Of a stretch of 64,000 nt of DNA, positions 42,070 to 50,895 are shown piece after piece; positions within the stretch are counted from its first letter, which is position 1; each line of letters begins with the position of its first letter. This stretch comes from CATOSP01 sp965216155 (GTDB lineage Bacteria; Chloroflexota; Dehalococcoidia; Lucifugimonadales; UBA3495), in contig CBDCFD010000007.1 in NCBI GenBank assembly GCA_965216155.1, positions 1,736,001 to 1,800,000 of the forward strand, given 5' to 3'. A program made the position numbers and the translations under genes. The notes under the pieces were generated by a model, which was not told the origin of the DNA, made no database searches, and saw nothing but the letters and a program-made list of their open reading frames with translations.

Positions 42070-42255
42070 ATGGCAGACTTGAAGATAACATGGAAGAAAA
42101 GCTGTATCGGCAGACCCCAGAACCAGCGGAGGATTATCAAATCTCTGGGGCTGCGTAGATTGCACCACTCTGTTGTTCACTCGGATACGCCGACGATACG
42201 CGGAATGGTCAACAAGGTCTCTCACCTGGTGGTGGTGGAGGAATTGGGCGGTTAG
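42070..42255 (+). CDS. rpmD: Ribosomal protein L30
   Basis: A 61-residue protein (KITWKKSCIGRPQNQRRIIKSLGLRR, quoted in part). It lies five bases after the rpsE stop. A gap of 119 bases with a GC-rich hairpin follows before rplO. Confidence 0.94.
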   Translation: MADLKITWKKSCIGRPQNQRRIIKSLGLRRLHHSVVHSDTPTIRGMVNKVSHLVVVEELGG

Positions 42256-42374
42256 GACCGTTGGCCGGAGGCCGGAGCGGCCTCATCCCGCGGTCTCAGC
42301 ATGTCCGGATGCCCCGCTAATGCAGGCGGATTGGCAACGGGCATGAGCTACTTTTCAGCAAGGAGTCATTCCCG

Positions 42375-42818
42375 ATGATGGAACATGAACTGGCCCCGGC
42401 GCGAGGGGCCAGAAAATCCCGCAAGCGGGTCGGCCGGGGCGATGCGGCCGGTCAAGGAAGTACCGCGGGCAGAGGTCAAAAAGGACAGAAGTCCCGTTCC
42501 GGGCATGGCTTCCGCGTGGGATTCGAGGGAGGTCAGCTTCCTTTGATCAAGGGACTCCCCATGCGCCGGGGTTTCAACAATAAGTTCAAAATCTATTATT
42601 CTCTCGTAACAGTGGACTCTCTTAACGTGTTCTCCGAAGGGGACCGCATAACTCCCGAACAGATGGTAGAGCGGGGTTGCCTGCGGGACCTGAAGCAACC
42701 GGTCAAGATTGTGGGGGACGGCGAGATTACCAAGGCCGTCACGGTGGCTGCGCACAAGTTTACGCGTTCTGCGCGGGAAAAGATCGAGGCGGCCAAGGGA
42801 AGTGTGGAGGAACTCTAG
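42375..42818 (+). CDS. rplO: Ribosomal protein L15
   Basis: A 147-residue protein with the glycine/arginine-rich N-terminus (RKSRKRVGRGDAAGQGSTAG) and GFEGGQLPLIKGLPMRRGF. It is followed directly by secY, as in the classical spc operon. Confidence 0.95.
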   Translation: MMEHELAPARGARKSRKRVGRGDAAGQGSTAGRGQKGQKSRSGHGFRVGFEGGQLPLIKGLPMRRGFNNKFKIYYSLVTVDSLNVFSEGDRITPEQMVERGCLRDLKQPVKIVGDGEITKAVTVAAHKFTRSAREKIEAAKGSVEEL

Positions 42819-42823
42819 ACCTT

Positions 42824-44152
42824 ATGTTAACCGCGGAGACTCAAGGGGCGCGCTTTCCGCGTTTGCTCCAAGCGACTATCGACGCCTTTAGCCTACCGGA
42901 CCTTCGGGCAAAAATACTCTTCACCCTGGCAGTCCTCGCGCTGTACCGTTTCGCCGCCCATATTCCTATGCCGGGAATCGACCAGTTGCAGTTGGACAAC
43001 CTGTTCCGCAACAACGACCTGCTGGGCTTCCTGGATTTGTTCAGCGGCGGCGCACTGCGGCGGATGAGTATCGTCGCCCTCGGCGTATTTCCCTATATTA
43101 CCGCATCCATCGTGATGCAACTCCTTACGCCCGTGATTCCCAGCCTGCAGGAGATGTCCCGCGAGGGAGAGGCGGGCCGGGCCAAGATGAACCGCATGAC
43201 CCACTGGTTGACCGTCCCCATTGCGATGGCTCAAGGGTATGGACAGCTCATGCTCCTCCAGCAAAGCCAGGTGGTGACCTTCGTGGGGTTCACCGGAGTG
43301 GAGCTACTGCCGACTCTCGCCGCCTTGTTCTCCATCGTGGCGGGTACGATGTTCCTGGTCTGGATTGGCGAACTCATCACCGAGCGCGGTATTGGGAACG
43401 GTATATCGCTGATCATTTTCGCCGGGATCGTGGCCGGACTGCCTGGCCTGCTAAGCCAGGGGTTCCTCGACCGTGACAATGTCCTGGGTATCGGGTTTTT
43501 CGCCATCATCGGGTTGCTGATAATTGCGCTGATCGTGATGTTCAACGAGGCCCACCGGAGGATACCCGTCCAGTACGGTAGAAGCATCTTCCGGGGAGGG
43601 CGGATGTACAGGCAAAGCGGCGCTACGTACTTGCCGCTACGGATCAACTCGGCAGGGATGATACCCTTGATCTTCGCATTCTCTATAGTGATCCTTCCCG
43701 GGACCGTTGCCACCTACTTCGCCACCAGCACCGGCGTAGTAGGCGACGTAGCCCGCTTCTTCGCGGACCTGCTGGTGCCAACCTCCCCATTGTACTGGGG
43801 TATGGTGTTCGTCCTGGTGGTGATTTTCACCTTCTTTTATACCCTGGTGGTGTTCAACCAGCAGAACCTGGCGGAGAACTTGCAGCGGAATGGAGGCTTC
43901 GTTCTGGGAATACGGCCGGGGCGCCCAACCCAGGAATACCTCAACCGCGTAATTGTGCGTATCACGATGGGCGGCGCGTTCTTCCTGGGGTTCGTTGCAA
44001 TTGTGCCCTACCTGGCGTCCCTGATTACCGGCGTCCAGGCAATTTCCCTGAGCAGCACCAGCCTGCTGATCATGGTTGGTGTGGGTCTGGACACGATGCG
44101 CCAATTGGAAGCCCAGTTAATGATGCGAAACTACGAAGGGTTCTTGAGGTAG
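42824..44152 (+). CDS. secY: Protein translocase subunit SecY
   Basis: A 442-residue, ten-helix channel protein of the Sec translocon. The ATG at 42824 starts MLTAETQGARFPRLL; a longer frame from 42677 overlaps rplO and is rejected. IPMPGID in the first periplasmic loop, RMSIVALGVFPYITASI, and the C-terminal ERRI-like cytosolic loops with QLMMRNYEGFLR confirm the assignment. Confidence 0.96.
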   Translation: MLTAETQGARFPRLLQATIDAFSLPDLRAKILFTLAVLALYRFAAHIPMPGIDQLQLDNLFRNNDLLGFLDLFSGGALRRMSIVALGVFPYITASIVMQLLTPVIPSLQEMSREGEAGRAKMNRMTHWLTVPIAMAQGYGQLMLLQQSQVVTFVGFTGVELLPTLAALFSIVAGTMFLVWIGELITERGIGNGISLIIFAGIVAGLPGLLSQGFLDRDNVLGIGFFAIIGLLIIALIVMFNEAHRRIPVQYGRSIFRGGRMYRQSGATYLPLRINSAGMIPLIFAFSIVILPGTVATYFATSTGVVGDVARFFADLLVPTSPLYWGMVFVLVVIFTFFYTLVVFNQQNLAENLQRNGGFVLGIRPGRPTQEYLNRVIVRITMGGAFFLGFVAIVPYLASLITGVQAISLSSTSLLIMVGVGLDTMRQLEAQLMMRNYEGFLR

Positions 44153-44153
44153 C

Positions 44154-44837
44154 TTGGCTGAAGGAGTGCGGTTAGCTTTGTTCGGCCCTCCCGGAGCGGG
44201 TAAGGGTACCCAGGCCCAACTCTTGGTGGAGCAACTTGGGGTCCCGCATATCAGCTCGGGAGACCTGTTTCGTCACCATCTGCGCGAGGAAACTCCCCTT
44301 GGTCTCCGCGCCGCGGAGTACATGAGGCAGGGCGTGTTGGTGCCAGACGAATTGACTATCGACATCGTGCTGGAACGTGTCCTAGCCATTAACAGCGAGG
44401 ATGGGTTCATTCTGGATGGCTTCCCCCGCAACCGAAACCAGGCCGGGGTGCTGGACGAGGCGCTGGAACGCCGGGCGCGGCCGTTGGATAAGGTGGTTTA
44501 CATCGAAGTCTCGGAGCAGGAATTGGTCCGCCGGTTGGCGGGCAGGTCCAGTTGCCGGGAATGCCAGGCCCCGCACTCCATCCCTCAGGACACCTCCGCC
44601 GGTGGAGATGACCCGGCCACGGAGGTCCGTTGCGGTCGCTGCGGAGGCGAGCTTTACCAACGGGAAGATGACCGGCCCGAAGCTGTGCAGAAGCGAATAG
44701 AGGTCTACCAGTCGGAGACCCTGCCGGTCTTGGACTATTACCGAAGCCGGGGACTCCTGGCCGACGTTGCCGGGGCCGACTCCGTAGAAGGGGTGAACCG
44801 CGGCGTCCTGGCGGCGCTGGAGCGGCCCTCAGCATAA
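44154..44837 (+). CDS. adk: Adenylate kinase with zinc-type LID
   Basis: A 227-residue enzyme that interconverts ATP, AMP and ADP. Walker A FGPPGAGKGTQ lies near residue 10, and the NMP-binding region near SSGDLFRHHLREETPLG. The LID holds CREC and CGRC pairs that should bind zinc. A TTG start one base after the secY stop couples it to the spc block. Confidence 0.95.
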   Translation: MAEGVRLALFGPPGAGKGTQAQLLVEQLGVPHISSGDLFRHHLREETPLGLRAAEYMRQGVLVPDELTIDIVLERVLAINSEDGFILDGFPRNRNQAGVLDEALERRARPLDKVVYIEVSEQELVRRLAGRSSCRECQAPHSIPQDTSAGGDDPATEVRCGRCGGELYQREDDRPEAVQKRIEVYQSETLPVLDYYRSRGLLADVAGADSVEGVNRGVLAALERPSA

Positions 44838-44878
44838 CCGTCTCCCGGCGGGATGGACTTGGCCCAGGGAGCCTGGGT

Positions 44879-44906
44879 TTGCAATAAGATTATTCGGGAG
44901 TAGAAT
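44879..44906 (+). promoter_or_regulatory. Candidate internal promoter before map
   Basis: TTGCAA (44879-44884), a 16-base spacer and TAGAAT (44901-44906). The expected transcript start, about seven bases later, coincides with the GTG at 44914, so the message could be leaderless. Confidence 0.4.
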
Positions 44907-44913
44907 AGGTACG

Positions 44914-45720
44914 GTGAAACGGAACCGTAAGAAGGAGACCGCGTCCAACTCAGCCTCTCCGTATTCCGGCGGGATCACGATCAAGTCCCGCGAGGAGCTT
45001 GACGCCATGCGGGCTGCGGGAGGCATAGTAGGCACGGTCCTTGATTTATTGCGGCGGTCGGTGGAACCGGGCATGACGACCAAAGAGCTCGATACCATTG
45101 CCTACAGAGAGATTGTGCGCCACGGTGCAAAGCCTACGTTTAAAGGGTACCGTGGTTTTCCCGCCAGTATTTGCGCGTCCGTCAACGAGGAGATCGTCCA
45201 TGGAATACCCGGCAGAAGGGTATTGAAAGAGGGCGATATCATCAAGATGGACGTCGGGGCGACGCTTGATGGGTTCATCGGCGACGCGGCGATTTCAGTA
45301 CCGGCCGGATACGTCCCGCCCGAAGTCGACGCGCTAATGGAAGCCACACAAGCGGGCCTCATGGAAGGAATTAAGGCCGCTCTGCCCGGTAACCGTGTCG
45401 GAGATATCGCCGCCGCGGTGCAGGCTTACGGCGAAGCCCACGGCTACGGGATCGTCCGCGAGTTCGTGGGTCACGGGGTTGGGCGATTCCTGCACGAGGA
45501 CCCGCAGGTACCCAACTACGGCCAAGCAGGGTTGGGGCCGCTGCTCCGCCCCGGTATGTGTATCGCCATAGAGCCCATGTTCAACCTGGGCGATTGGCGC
45601 ACCCGAGTGCTCAAGGACCAGTGGACGGTTGTTACAGCCGACGGATTGCTGTCCAGCCATTTCGAGCACACGATAGCGATTACGGAGGATGGGCCCGAGA
45701 TTATGACGGTCCATTCCTAG
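44914..45720 (+). CDS. map: Methionine aminopeptidase, type I
   Basis: A 268-residue metalloprotease that removes the initiator methionine. Metal ligands are visible in IKMDVGATLDGFIGDAA, GHGVGRFLHEDP and CIAIEPMF, with the final Glu in SSHFEHTIAIT. The N-terminus has about 20 residues before the usual GITIKSREEL start; no good ribosome-binding site precedes the GTG, so the start is uncertain. Confidence 0.94.
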   Translation: MKRNRKKETASNSASPYSGGITIKSREELDAMRAAGGIVGTVLDLLRRSVEPGMTTKELDTIAYREIVRHGAKPTFKGYRGFPASICASVNEEIVHGIPGRRVLKEGDIIKMDVGATLDGFIGDAAISVPAGYVPPEVDALMEATQAGLMEGIKAALPGNRVGDIAAAVQAYGEAHGYGIVREFVGHGVGRFLHEDPQVPNYGQAGLGPLLRPGMCIAIEPMFNLGDWRTRVLKDQWTVVTADGLLSSHFEHTIAITEDGPEIMTVHS

Positions 45721-45780
45721 CAGTGTTCGTCGGCCGCGGTGGTTGGCAGGTTGGTATAGAGTAAGGCTTAGAGGGAGTTT

Positions 45781-45999
45781 ATGGCGAAGAAGCAGGCGAT
45801 AGAAGTTGAAGCCAGTGTGATGGAAGCATTGCCCAACGGTATGTTCCGGGTCACCCTGCCCAACGATCATGAGGTGTTGGCCCACGTTTCGGGTAAAATT
45901 CGTATGCACTTCATTCGGGTGCTGCCGGGGGACCGGGTCCTGGTGGAATTATCCCCCTACGATCTGTCCCGAGGGCGAATCACCTATCGCTTCAAGTAG
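45781..45999 (+). CDS. infA: Translation initiation factor IF-1
   Basis: A 72-residue OB-fold protein: MAKKQAIEVEASVMEALPNG at the start and PYDLSRGRITYRFK at the end, exactly the IF-1 pattern and length. Confidence 0.95.
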   Translation: MAKKQAIEVEASVMEALPNGMFRVTLPNDHEVLAHVSGKIRMHFIRVLPGDRVLVELSPYDLSRGRITYRFK

Positions 46000-46017
46000 C
46001 CCGAAGGTATTAACGCT

Positions 46018-46131
46018 ATGAAAGTATCCGCTTCAGTCAAACCCAGGTGTGACAAGTGCCGCGTCATCCGGCGCAAGAGGGTGGTCAGGATAATCTGCAC
46101 CAATCCCAGGCACGCTCAACGTCAGGGATAG
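46018..46131 (+). CDS. rpmJ: Ribosomal protein L36
   Basis: A 37-residue protein: MKVSASVKPRCDKCRVIRR followed by ICTNPRHAQRQG. It keeps the zinc-binding Cys-x2-Cys...Cys-x4-His set. It lies in its normal place between infA and rpsM. Confidence 0.95.
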   Translation: MKVSASVKPRCDKCRVIRRKRVVRIICTNPRHAQRQG

Positions 46132-46184
46132 ACTAACCCACAACAGGGAATTGTTACCAGAAGGCCCTTATAAGGAGGCCCCTA

Positions 46185-46577
46185 GTGGTCCGTATCGCAG
46201 GAGTAGACGTACCCGACCGGAAGAAAGCTCACGTCGCCTTGACCAGGATCTACGGCATAGGCCCCGCCATTGCCAATGAGATTCTGATCAAAGCCGATAT
46301 AGATACCGAGTCTCCCCCTCGAATGCTGGAGCTTTCCGAAGCCCAGGTGGACCGGATTCGTGAGATCGTAGACCGGGAGTACCTGGCCGAGGGAGACCTG
46401 CGCCGGGAAGTGAACCAGAACATCCGCCGGTTGATAGAGATCGGCTCCTACCGGGGCACCAGGCACCGGCGAGGGTTGCCCGCCCACGGGCAGCGCACCC
46501 GGACCAATGCCCGTACCAGGAAGGGCCCCAGGCGCACCGTCGCAGGCCGCGGCCGGCGGACGGGCGGCAAAAAGTAA
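46185..46577 (+). CDS. rpsM: Ribosomal protein S13
   Basis: A 130-residue protein from a GTG behind AAGGAGG. VRIAGVDVPDRKKAHVALT and the C-terminal basic RGLPAHGQRTRTNARTRKGP are typical of S13. Confidence 0.96.
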   Translation: MVRIAGVDVPDRKKAHVALTRIYGIGPAIANEILIKADIDTESPPRMLELSEAQVDRIREIVDREYLAEGDLRREVNQNIRRLIEIGSYRGTRHRRGLPAHGQRTRTNARTRKGPRRTVAGRGRRTGGKK

Positions 46578-46590
46578 GTGAGTGTGATCC

Positions 46591-46974
46591 ATGCCTAGAC
46601 CAAGAGCACGCCGCCGAGAGCGGCGCACGGTTGTCCAGGGTCGAGCTTATATCTACTCCACGTTCAACAACACCCTGGTCAGCATCACCGACCCGCAGGG
46701 GAACGTTATCTCCTCGGCCAGCGCCGGCACTGTCGGATTCAAAGGCTCCCGCAAAGGCACAGCCTTTGCCGCCCAGCGCGCGGCGGAACAAGCCGCCCGG
46801 CGGGGTATGGACATGGGGCTGCGCCAGATTGACGTCCTGATACGGGGGCCCGGCGCGGGCCGCGAAGCCGCCATACGCTCTCTCCAGGGAGCGGGACTCA
46901 ATGTAATCAGCATACGAGACGTGACGCCCATCCCGCACAACGGGTGTCGCCCACCAAAGAGAAGGAGGGTGTAG
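46591..46974 (+). CDS. rpsK: Ribosomal protein S11
   Basis: A 127-residue protein; YIYSTFNNTLVSITDPQGN and the end VTPIPHNGCRPPKRRRV are diagnostic. Confidence 0.96.
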   Translation: MPRPRARRRERRTVVQGRAYIYSTFNNTLVSITDPQGNVISSASAGTVGFKGSRKGTAFAAQRAAEQAARRGMDMGLRQIDVLIRGPGAGREAAIRSLQGAGLNVISIRDVTPIPHNGCRPPKRRRV

Positions 46975-46984
46975 CGAACACCTG

Positions 46985-47611
46985 ATGGGAAGATATACAG
47001 GACCATCCTGCCGGCTTTGCCGCCGCGCCGGGGAAAAGCTATTTCTCAAGGGGGAACGGTGCTTCACGCCCCGTTGCGCCATTGAACGCCGGCGGGCAGC
47101 GCCCGGCAACCAGTCCCGCAGGCGCAGGCGTCCCTCTGATTACGGCGTACACCTGTTGGAGAAACAGAAAGCCAAGTACATATACGGCGTGTTGGAGTCC
47201 CAGTTCCGCCGCTACATGGCCGAGGCGTTCGACACGCCTGGAGTCACCGGCCTGAATTTGTTGCGTTCCCTGGAAAGGCGCTTTGATAACGTGGTGTTCC
47301 TGCTGGGGTTCGCCGACTCCCGCAAGCAAGCCCGCCAACTCGTTATGCACGGGCATTTGCAAGTCAACGGCCGAAAGACGGATATCCCGTCGTACCAGGT
47401 GGTAGAGGGCGATATCATCTCCTGGAAGGAGGCGGACAAGTCCACCGACTTCTACAAGGACCGCACCGATGGGATACCCAAGAGACCCATACCCGATTGG
47501 TTGCTCCTTGACACCAATGAAATGAGCGGCAGAGTGATGAGTTTGCCGGCAGACCAGGACTTGCAGCAAGCCATCAACTCCCGGCTAATCGTAGAGTTTT
47601 ACTCGAGGTAA
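46985..47611 (+). CDS. rpsD: Ribosomal protein S4
   Basis: A 208-residue protein. MGRYTGPSCRLCRRAGEKLF includes N-terminal cysteines (C..C...C) that suggest the zinc-binding form. The S4 RNA-binding domain RRFDNVVFLLGFADSRKQAR is complete. Confidence 0.96.
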   Translation: MGRYTGPSCRLCRRAGEKLFLKGERCFTPRCAIERRRAAPGNQSRRRRRPSDYGVHLLEKQKAKYIYGVLESQFRRYMAEAFDTPGVTGLNLLRSLERRFDNVVFLLGFADSRKQARQLVMHGHLQVNGRKTDIPSYQVVEGDIISWKEADKSTDFYKDRTDGIPKRPIPDWLLLDTNEMSGRVMSLPADQDLQQAINSRLIVEFYSR

Positions 47612-47619
47612 ATGGCCCC

Positions 47620-48828
47620 ATGTTAGATACTTTCGTCCTCGCCGCCGGTTATCCCGAGGGAGGACCGGAGCCTCCACAGCCGGATGTTCACATCCTCGAA
47701 TCCGGGGCAATGTATGGCCGTGTAGCGGTCGAACCGCTGCAACGGGGCTTTGGTCTCACCATCGGCAACCCGCTGAGAAGGATTCTCCTGAGCTCAACCA
47801 ACGGCAGCGCTATTACATGGGTCAAGATAGATGATGTGGTCCATGAATACGCCGCCATCCCGGGAGTCAAAGAAGAGGTCATGGAACTGCTTCTCAACGT
47901 GAAGCGGATCCGCATCCGCGCCCAATCCGAACGGACGGGAAAGATGAGGCTCGATGTTACGGGCGGCGGCCGCGTCTGCGCCGGGGACATCGCAACTTCG
48001 GCGGACTTCCAAGTCGTCAACCCTGAACTCCACCTGGCCACCCTGGACTCGGACGACTCCAAGCTCTCCATCGAGTTCAACGTGGAACAAGGAGTCGGCT
48101 ACCAGCCAGCCCTCCAGGCCGAAGGTTCCGAAAGCTTGCCCGTTGGAGTGCTCCCCGTTGATGCGATCTTCAGCCCGGTCCGAAAAGTCAATTACCACGT
48201 CGAGCGTACGCGGGTGGGCCAGGTAACCGACTACGAGCGGCTGGTGCTTGAGGTATGGACCGACGGCACAGTCTCGCCGTTGGAAGCCGTGCGCCGGGCC
48301 GCGAGTTTACTGGTCAACCATTACTACCTGTTCAGCAACCTAGACGAGACTGTGGATTCCGGCCGGGACAGGGTGCCGCTGATGGTCTCGCCGGAGGTTT
48401 ACCAGACCCCAATCGAACGGCTGGAATTGTCCCCCCGGACTCTCAACTGCTTGAAACGCGCCCACATCACCAAATTGGGCGAGGTGTTGGAGCGGACTGA
48501 CGACGAATTGTTGAAGATCCGAAACTTCGGCTACAAGTCGCTGACTGAACTCCAGGAAAAGCTGGCCGAAAGGGGGATCGCGCCTCAACGCGGCGAGGGA
48601 GTGGCCGCCGCCGCTGGCGGTGATGGATCTTTGTCCATCGGCGCGTTACCCACCGGTTTGACCTTGTCGGTCGAAGAATTAGGCGACCTCATCGGCTCAG
48701 GCGGCATCGGCGAAGGCCCTCCGCCGGCCCGGTCGGAAGAAGGCGCCTGGGAGTACGCTGAGGACAAAGAAGAGGATGAAGAAGAGGGGGCCGAAGATGA
48801 AGATGATGAAGAGGAGGTCTCTGTGTAG
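47620..48828 (+). CDS. rpoA: RNA polymerase alpha subunit with acidic C-terminal extension
   Basis: A 402-residue protein. The N-terminal dimerisation domain (EPLQRGFGLTIGNPLRRILL) and the C-terminal DNA/activator-binding domain (SPRTLNCLKRAHITKLGEVL) are normal. Beyond the C-terminal domain, about 65-70 extra residues end in an almost purely Asp/Glu tract from about residue 380. The first about 20 residues are also unusual for the family. The alpha subunit usually has about 315-330 residues. Confidence 0.94.
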   Translation: MLDTFVLAAGYPEGGPEPPQPDVHILESGAMYGRVAVEPLQRGFGLTIGNPLRRILLSSTNGSAITWVKIDDVVHEYAAIPGVKEEVMELLLNVKRIRIRAQSERTGKMRLDVTGGGRVCAGDIATSADFQVVNPELHLATLDSDDSKLSIEFNVEQGVGYQPALQAEGSESLPVGVLPVDAIFSPVRKVNYHVERTRVGQVTDYERLVLEVWTDGTVSPLEAVRRAASLLVNHYYLFSNLDETVDSGRDRVPLMVSPEVYQTPIERLELSPRTLNCLKRAHITKLGEVLERTDDELLKIRNFGYKSLTELQEKLAERGIAPQRGEGVAAAAGGDGSLSIGALPTGLTLSVEELGDLIGSGGIGEGPPPARSEEGAWEYAEDKEEDEEEGAEDEDDEEEVSV

Positions 48829-48830
48829 TC

Positions 48831-49184
48831 ATGGCCTCTCACCGAGTCACCGGCCGCAGGCTTAGCCGGTACAAGGACCAACGTAAAGCCCTAATGCGAG
48901 GGCTCACCGGAGAATTGATCCAACACGAACGCATCACCACCACTCTGGCCAAGGCCAAGGAGACCAGAATAGTTACCGAAAAGCTGATTACCCACGGCAA
49001 AAAGGGTACGCTCCACCACCGGCGATTGGCTCTGGCCCAAATACCCAACAAGACTGTCGTCAAAAAGGTGTTCGACGACGTGGCCCCCAGGTACGCCGAG
49101 CGTGCGGGTGGCTATACCCGCATCATTAAGATCGGCCGCCGCCAAGGCGATGGCGCTGAGATGGCGGTCATAGAATTAGTCTAG
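48831..49184 (+). CDS. rplQ: Ribosomal protein L17
   Basis: A 117-residue protein: HRVTGRRLSRYKDQRKALMR and the end RIIKIGRRQGDGAEMAVIELV. It follows rpoA by two bases. Confidence 0.95.
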   Translation: MASHRVTGRRLSRYKDQRKALMRGLTGELIQHERITTTLAKAKETRIVTEKLITHGKKGTLHHRRLALAQIPNKTVVKKVFDDVAPRYAERAGGYTRIIKIGRRQGDGAEMAVIELV

Positions 49185-49259
49185 CGAGGTGACGGGCGAA
49201 TCAGTCCATTAGTTCCACCAGCCTCCAACACTGGTCACGGCTCTGATATCATACGCAGG

Positions 49260-50030
49260 GTGGCGCTGCTGGTGGAATACGATGGGACGAAATACAAAGG
49301 GTTCCAAATCCAAAAAGGCCAACCGACGGTCCAAGGTGAGTTAGAGGCCGGCCTGGCCAGGTTCACCGGGCGGCCGGTACGCATCAGGGGAGCAAGCAGG
49401 ACCGACTCCGGGGCACACGCCCGCGGTCAGATGGTGGACTTCACAACAACAGTCCACCGGAAGATAGAGTCCTTCCCCTCCGGGATGAATTTCTTTCTCC
49501 CGGACGATATTCGAGTCCAAACCGCCTATAGAGTGGTCCCGGAGTTTCATTCCAGGAAGAGCGCCGTCAGCCGGGTATACAGGTACCATATTTCCAACCG
49601 GCGTTGGCCCTCCCCGGTGGAACGGCACACCAAGTTCTGGGTTCGGGATACCTTGGATGTGGACCGAATGGGCAGGGCGGCTGCCAGTCTGATTGGAGAC
49701 CGGGACTTCCGAACCATAGTCCCGGACCACCCGGCAGACCGGTCCGCAGTGCGGTCGGTACGCCGCTGGGACGTGTGGAACGATGGTTGCGAGGTCATTA
49801 TCGAATGCGAGGCCAACGGGTTCCTAAAGCACATGGTGCGGCGGACAAACGCAATTCTGATTGAGGTCGGCAAGGGTAAGCTAGAAACAGACGTATTAGG
49901 CGGTCTGCTAGATGGAGAGAAGGATAAGAGGTTCCCTCTGCCTTCCGTCCCGGCTAGCGGGCTCTGTTTGATGAAGGTAAACTATCCGGAATTTTGGTCA
50001 TACGTAATCAGGGAAGATGAAGAGAACTAG
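49260..50030 (+). CDS. truA: tRNA pseudouridine synthase A
   Basis: A 256-residue enzyme that converts uridines 38-40 of tRNA anticodon arms. The catalytic aspartate is in RGASRTDSGAHARGQ near residue 50. MALLVEYDGTKYKGFQIQ is the standard start, here from a GTG. It overlaps rplM by 14 bases. Confidence 0.94.
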   Translation: MALLVEYDGTKYKGFQIQKGQPTVQGELEAGLARFTGRPVRIRGASRTDSGAHARGQMVDFTTTVHRKIESFPSGMNFFLPDDIRVQTAYRVVPEFHSRKSAVSRVYRYHISNRRWPSPVERHTKFWVRDTLDVDRMGRAAASLIGDRDFRTIVPDHPADRSAVRSVRRWDVWNDGCEVIIECEANGFLKHMVRRTNAILIEVGKGKLETDVLGGLLDGEKDKRFPLPSVPASGLCLMKVNYPEFWSYVIREDEEN

Positions 50031-50463
50031 CACGTATTTCCCCAAAAATGGCGAAGTCCCCGCAAAATGGCGGGTCATAGACGCAACCGGCCTGGTCCTT
50101 GGCAGGGTGGCCCGGGATATCTCGATGGCCCTGCAGGGCAAGGATAAACCGGACTACTCTCCTTCGGTCATGACGGGCGACTACGTAATCGTGGTCAACG
50201 CTTCGAAGATACGAGTCACTGGCCGCAAGCGGAACCAGAAGCTTTACTACCGGCATAGCGGCTACGTCGGCAACCTTAAAACGTTCAAACTCGGGGACAT
50301 GCTTGACACCCGACCGGAGCGTGTGATCGAGTTGGCCGTAAAGGGTATGCTGCCCCGCAACAACCTGGGGCGGCACATGCTCCGGCGGTTAAAGGTCTAT
50401 GGCGGAGAGACACACCCCCATGAAGCCCAGGTCGCCGGCTTTGGTGAATCGAACAAAGAGTAG
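50017..50463 (+). CDS. rplM: Ribosomal protein L13
   Basis: A 148-residue protein: WRVIDATGLVLGRVARDIS, YYRHSGYVGNLK and AVKGMLPRNNLGRHMLRRLK. Start codon and truA end overlap, so translation is coupled. Confidence 0.95.
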   Translation: MKRTSTYFPKNGEVPAKWRVIDATGLVLGRVARDISMALQGKDKPDYSPSVMTGDYVIVVNASKIRVTGRKRNQKLYYRHSGYVGNLKTFKLGDMLDTRPERVIELAVKGMLPRNNLGRHMLRRLKVYGGETHPHEAQVAGFGESNKE

Positions 50464-50472
50464 GTACTGATT

Positions 50473-50886
50473 TTGGTACGAGCTGCGACAGAGCAGGACC
50501 ACTATTACTACGGCACCGGCAAGCGCAAGACTTCAATCGCCAAGGTCAGGCTCTATCTGGACGACGGCGGGCCAACCATCGTTAATGGCAAGCCAGTGGA
50601 CGAGTACTTCGGCTGGAGGCCGTGGCAGGACATTATCAACGAGCCTTTCCGCGTCGCCGATATGGTTAGCCGGTTCCGCGTTATGGTCAAAGTTGTCGGA
50701 GGGGGTGTTCACTCCCAGGCAGAGGCAATCCGGCACGGAATCGCCAGGGCCCTGGTCGTTTACGACGCGGAATTGAAATCCGGTCTGCGCCGCCACGGGC
50801 TTATTACCCGGGACGCTAGAATCAAGGAAAGCAAGAAATATGGCCTGAAACGGGCCCGGCGCGCCCCTCAATATACCAAGCGTTAA
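50473..50886 (+). CDS. rpsI: Ribosomal protein S9
   Basis: A 137-residue protein from a TTG. YYGTGKRKTSIAKVRL and the C-terminal tail RARRAPQYTKR that touches P-site tRNA are typical. It is the last gene of the rightward ribosomal cluster, converging with the phosphohexomutase gene only nine bases away. Confidence 0.95.
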   Translation: MVRAATEQDHYYYGTGKRKTSIAKVRLYLDDGGPTIVNGKPVDEYFGWRPWQDIINEPFRVADMVSRFRVMVKVVGGGVHSQAEAIRHGIARALVVYDAELKSGLRRHGLITRDARIKESKKYGLKRARRAPQYTKR

Positions 50887-50895
50887 CCCGGGGAA

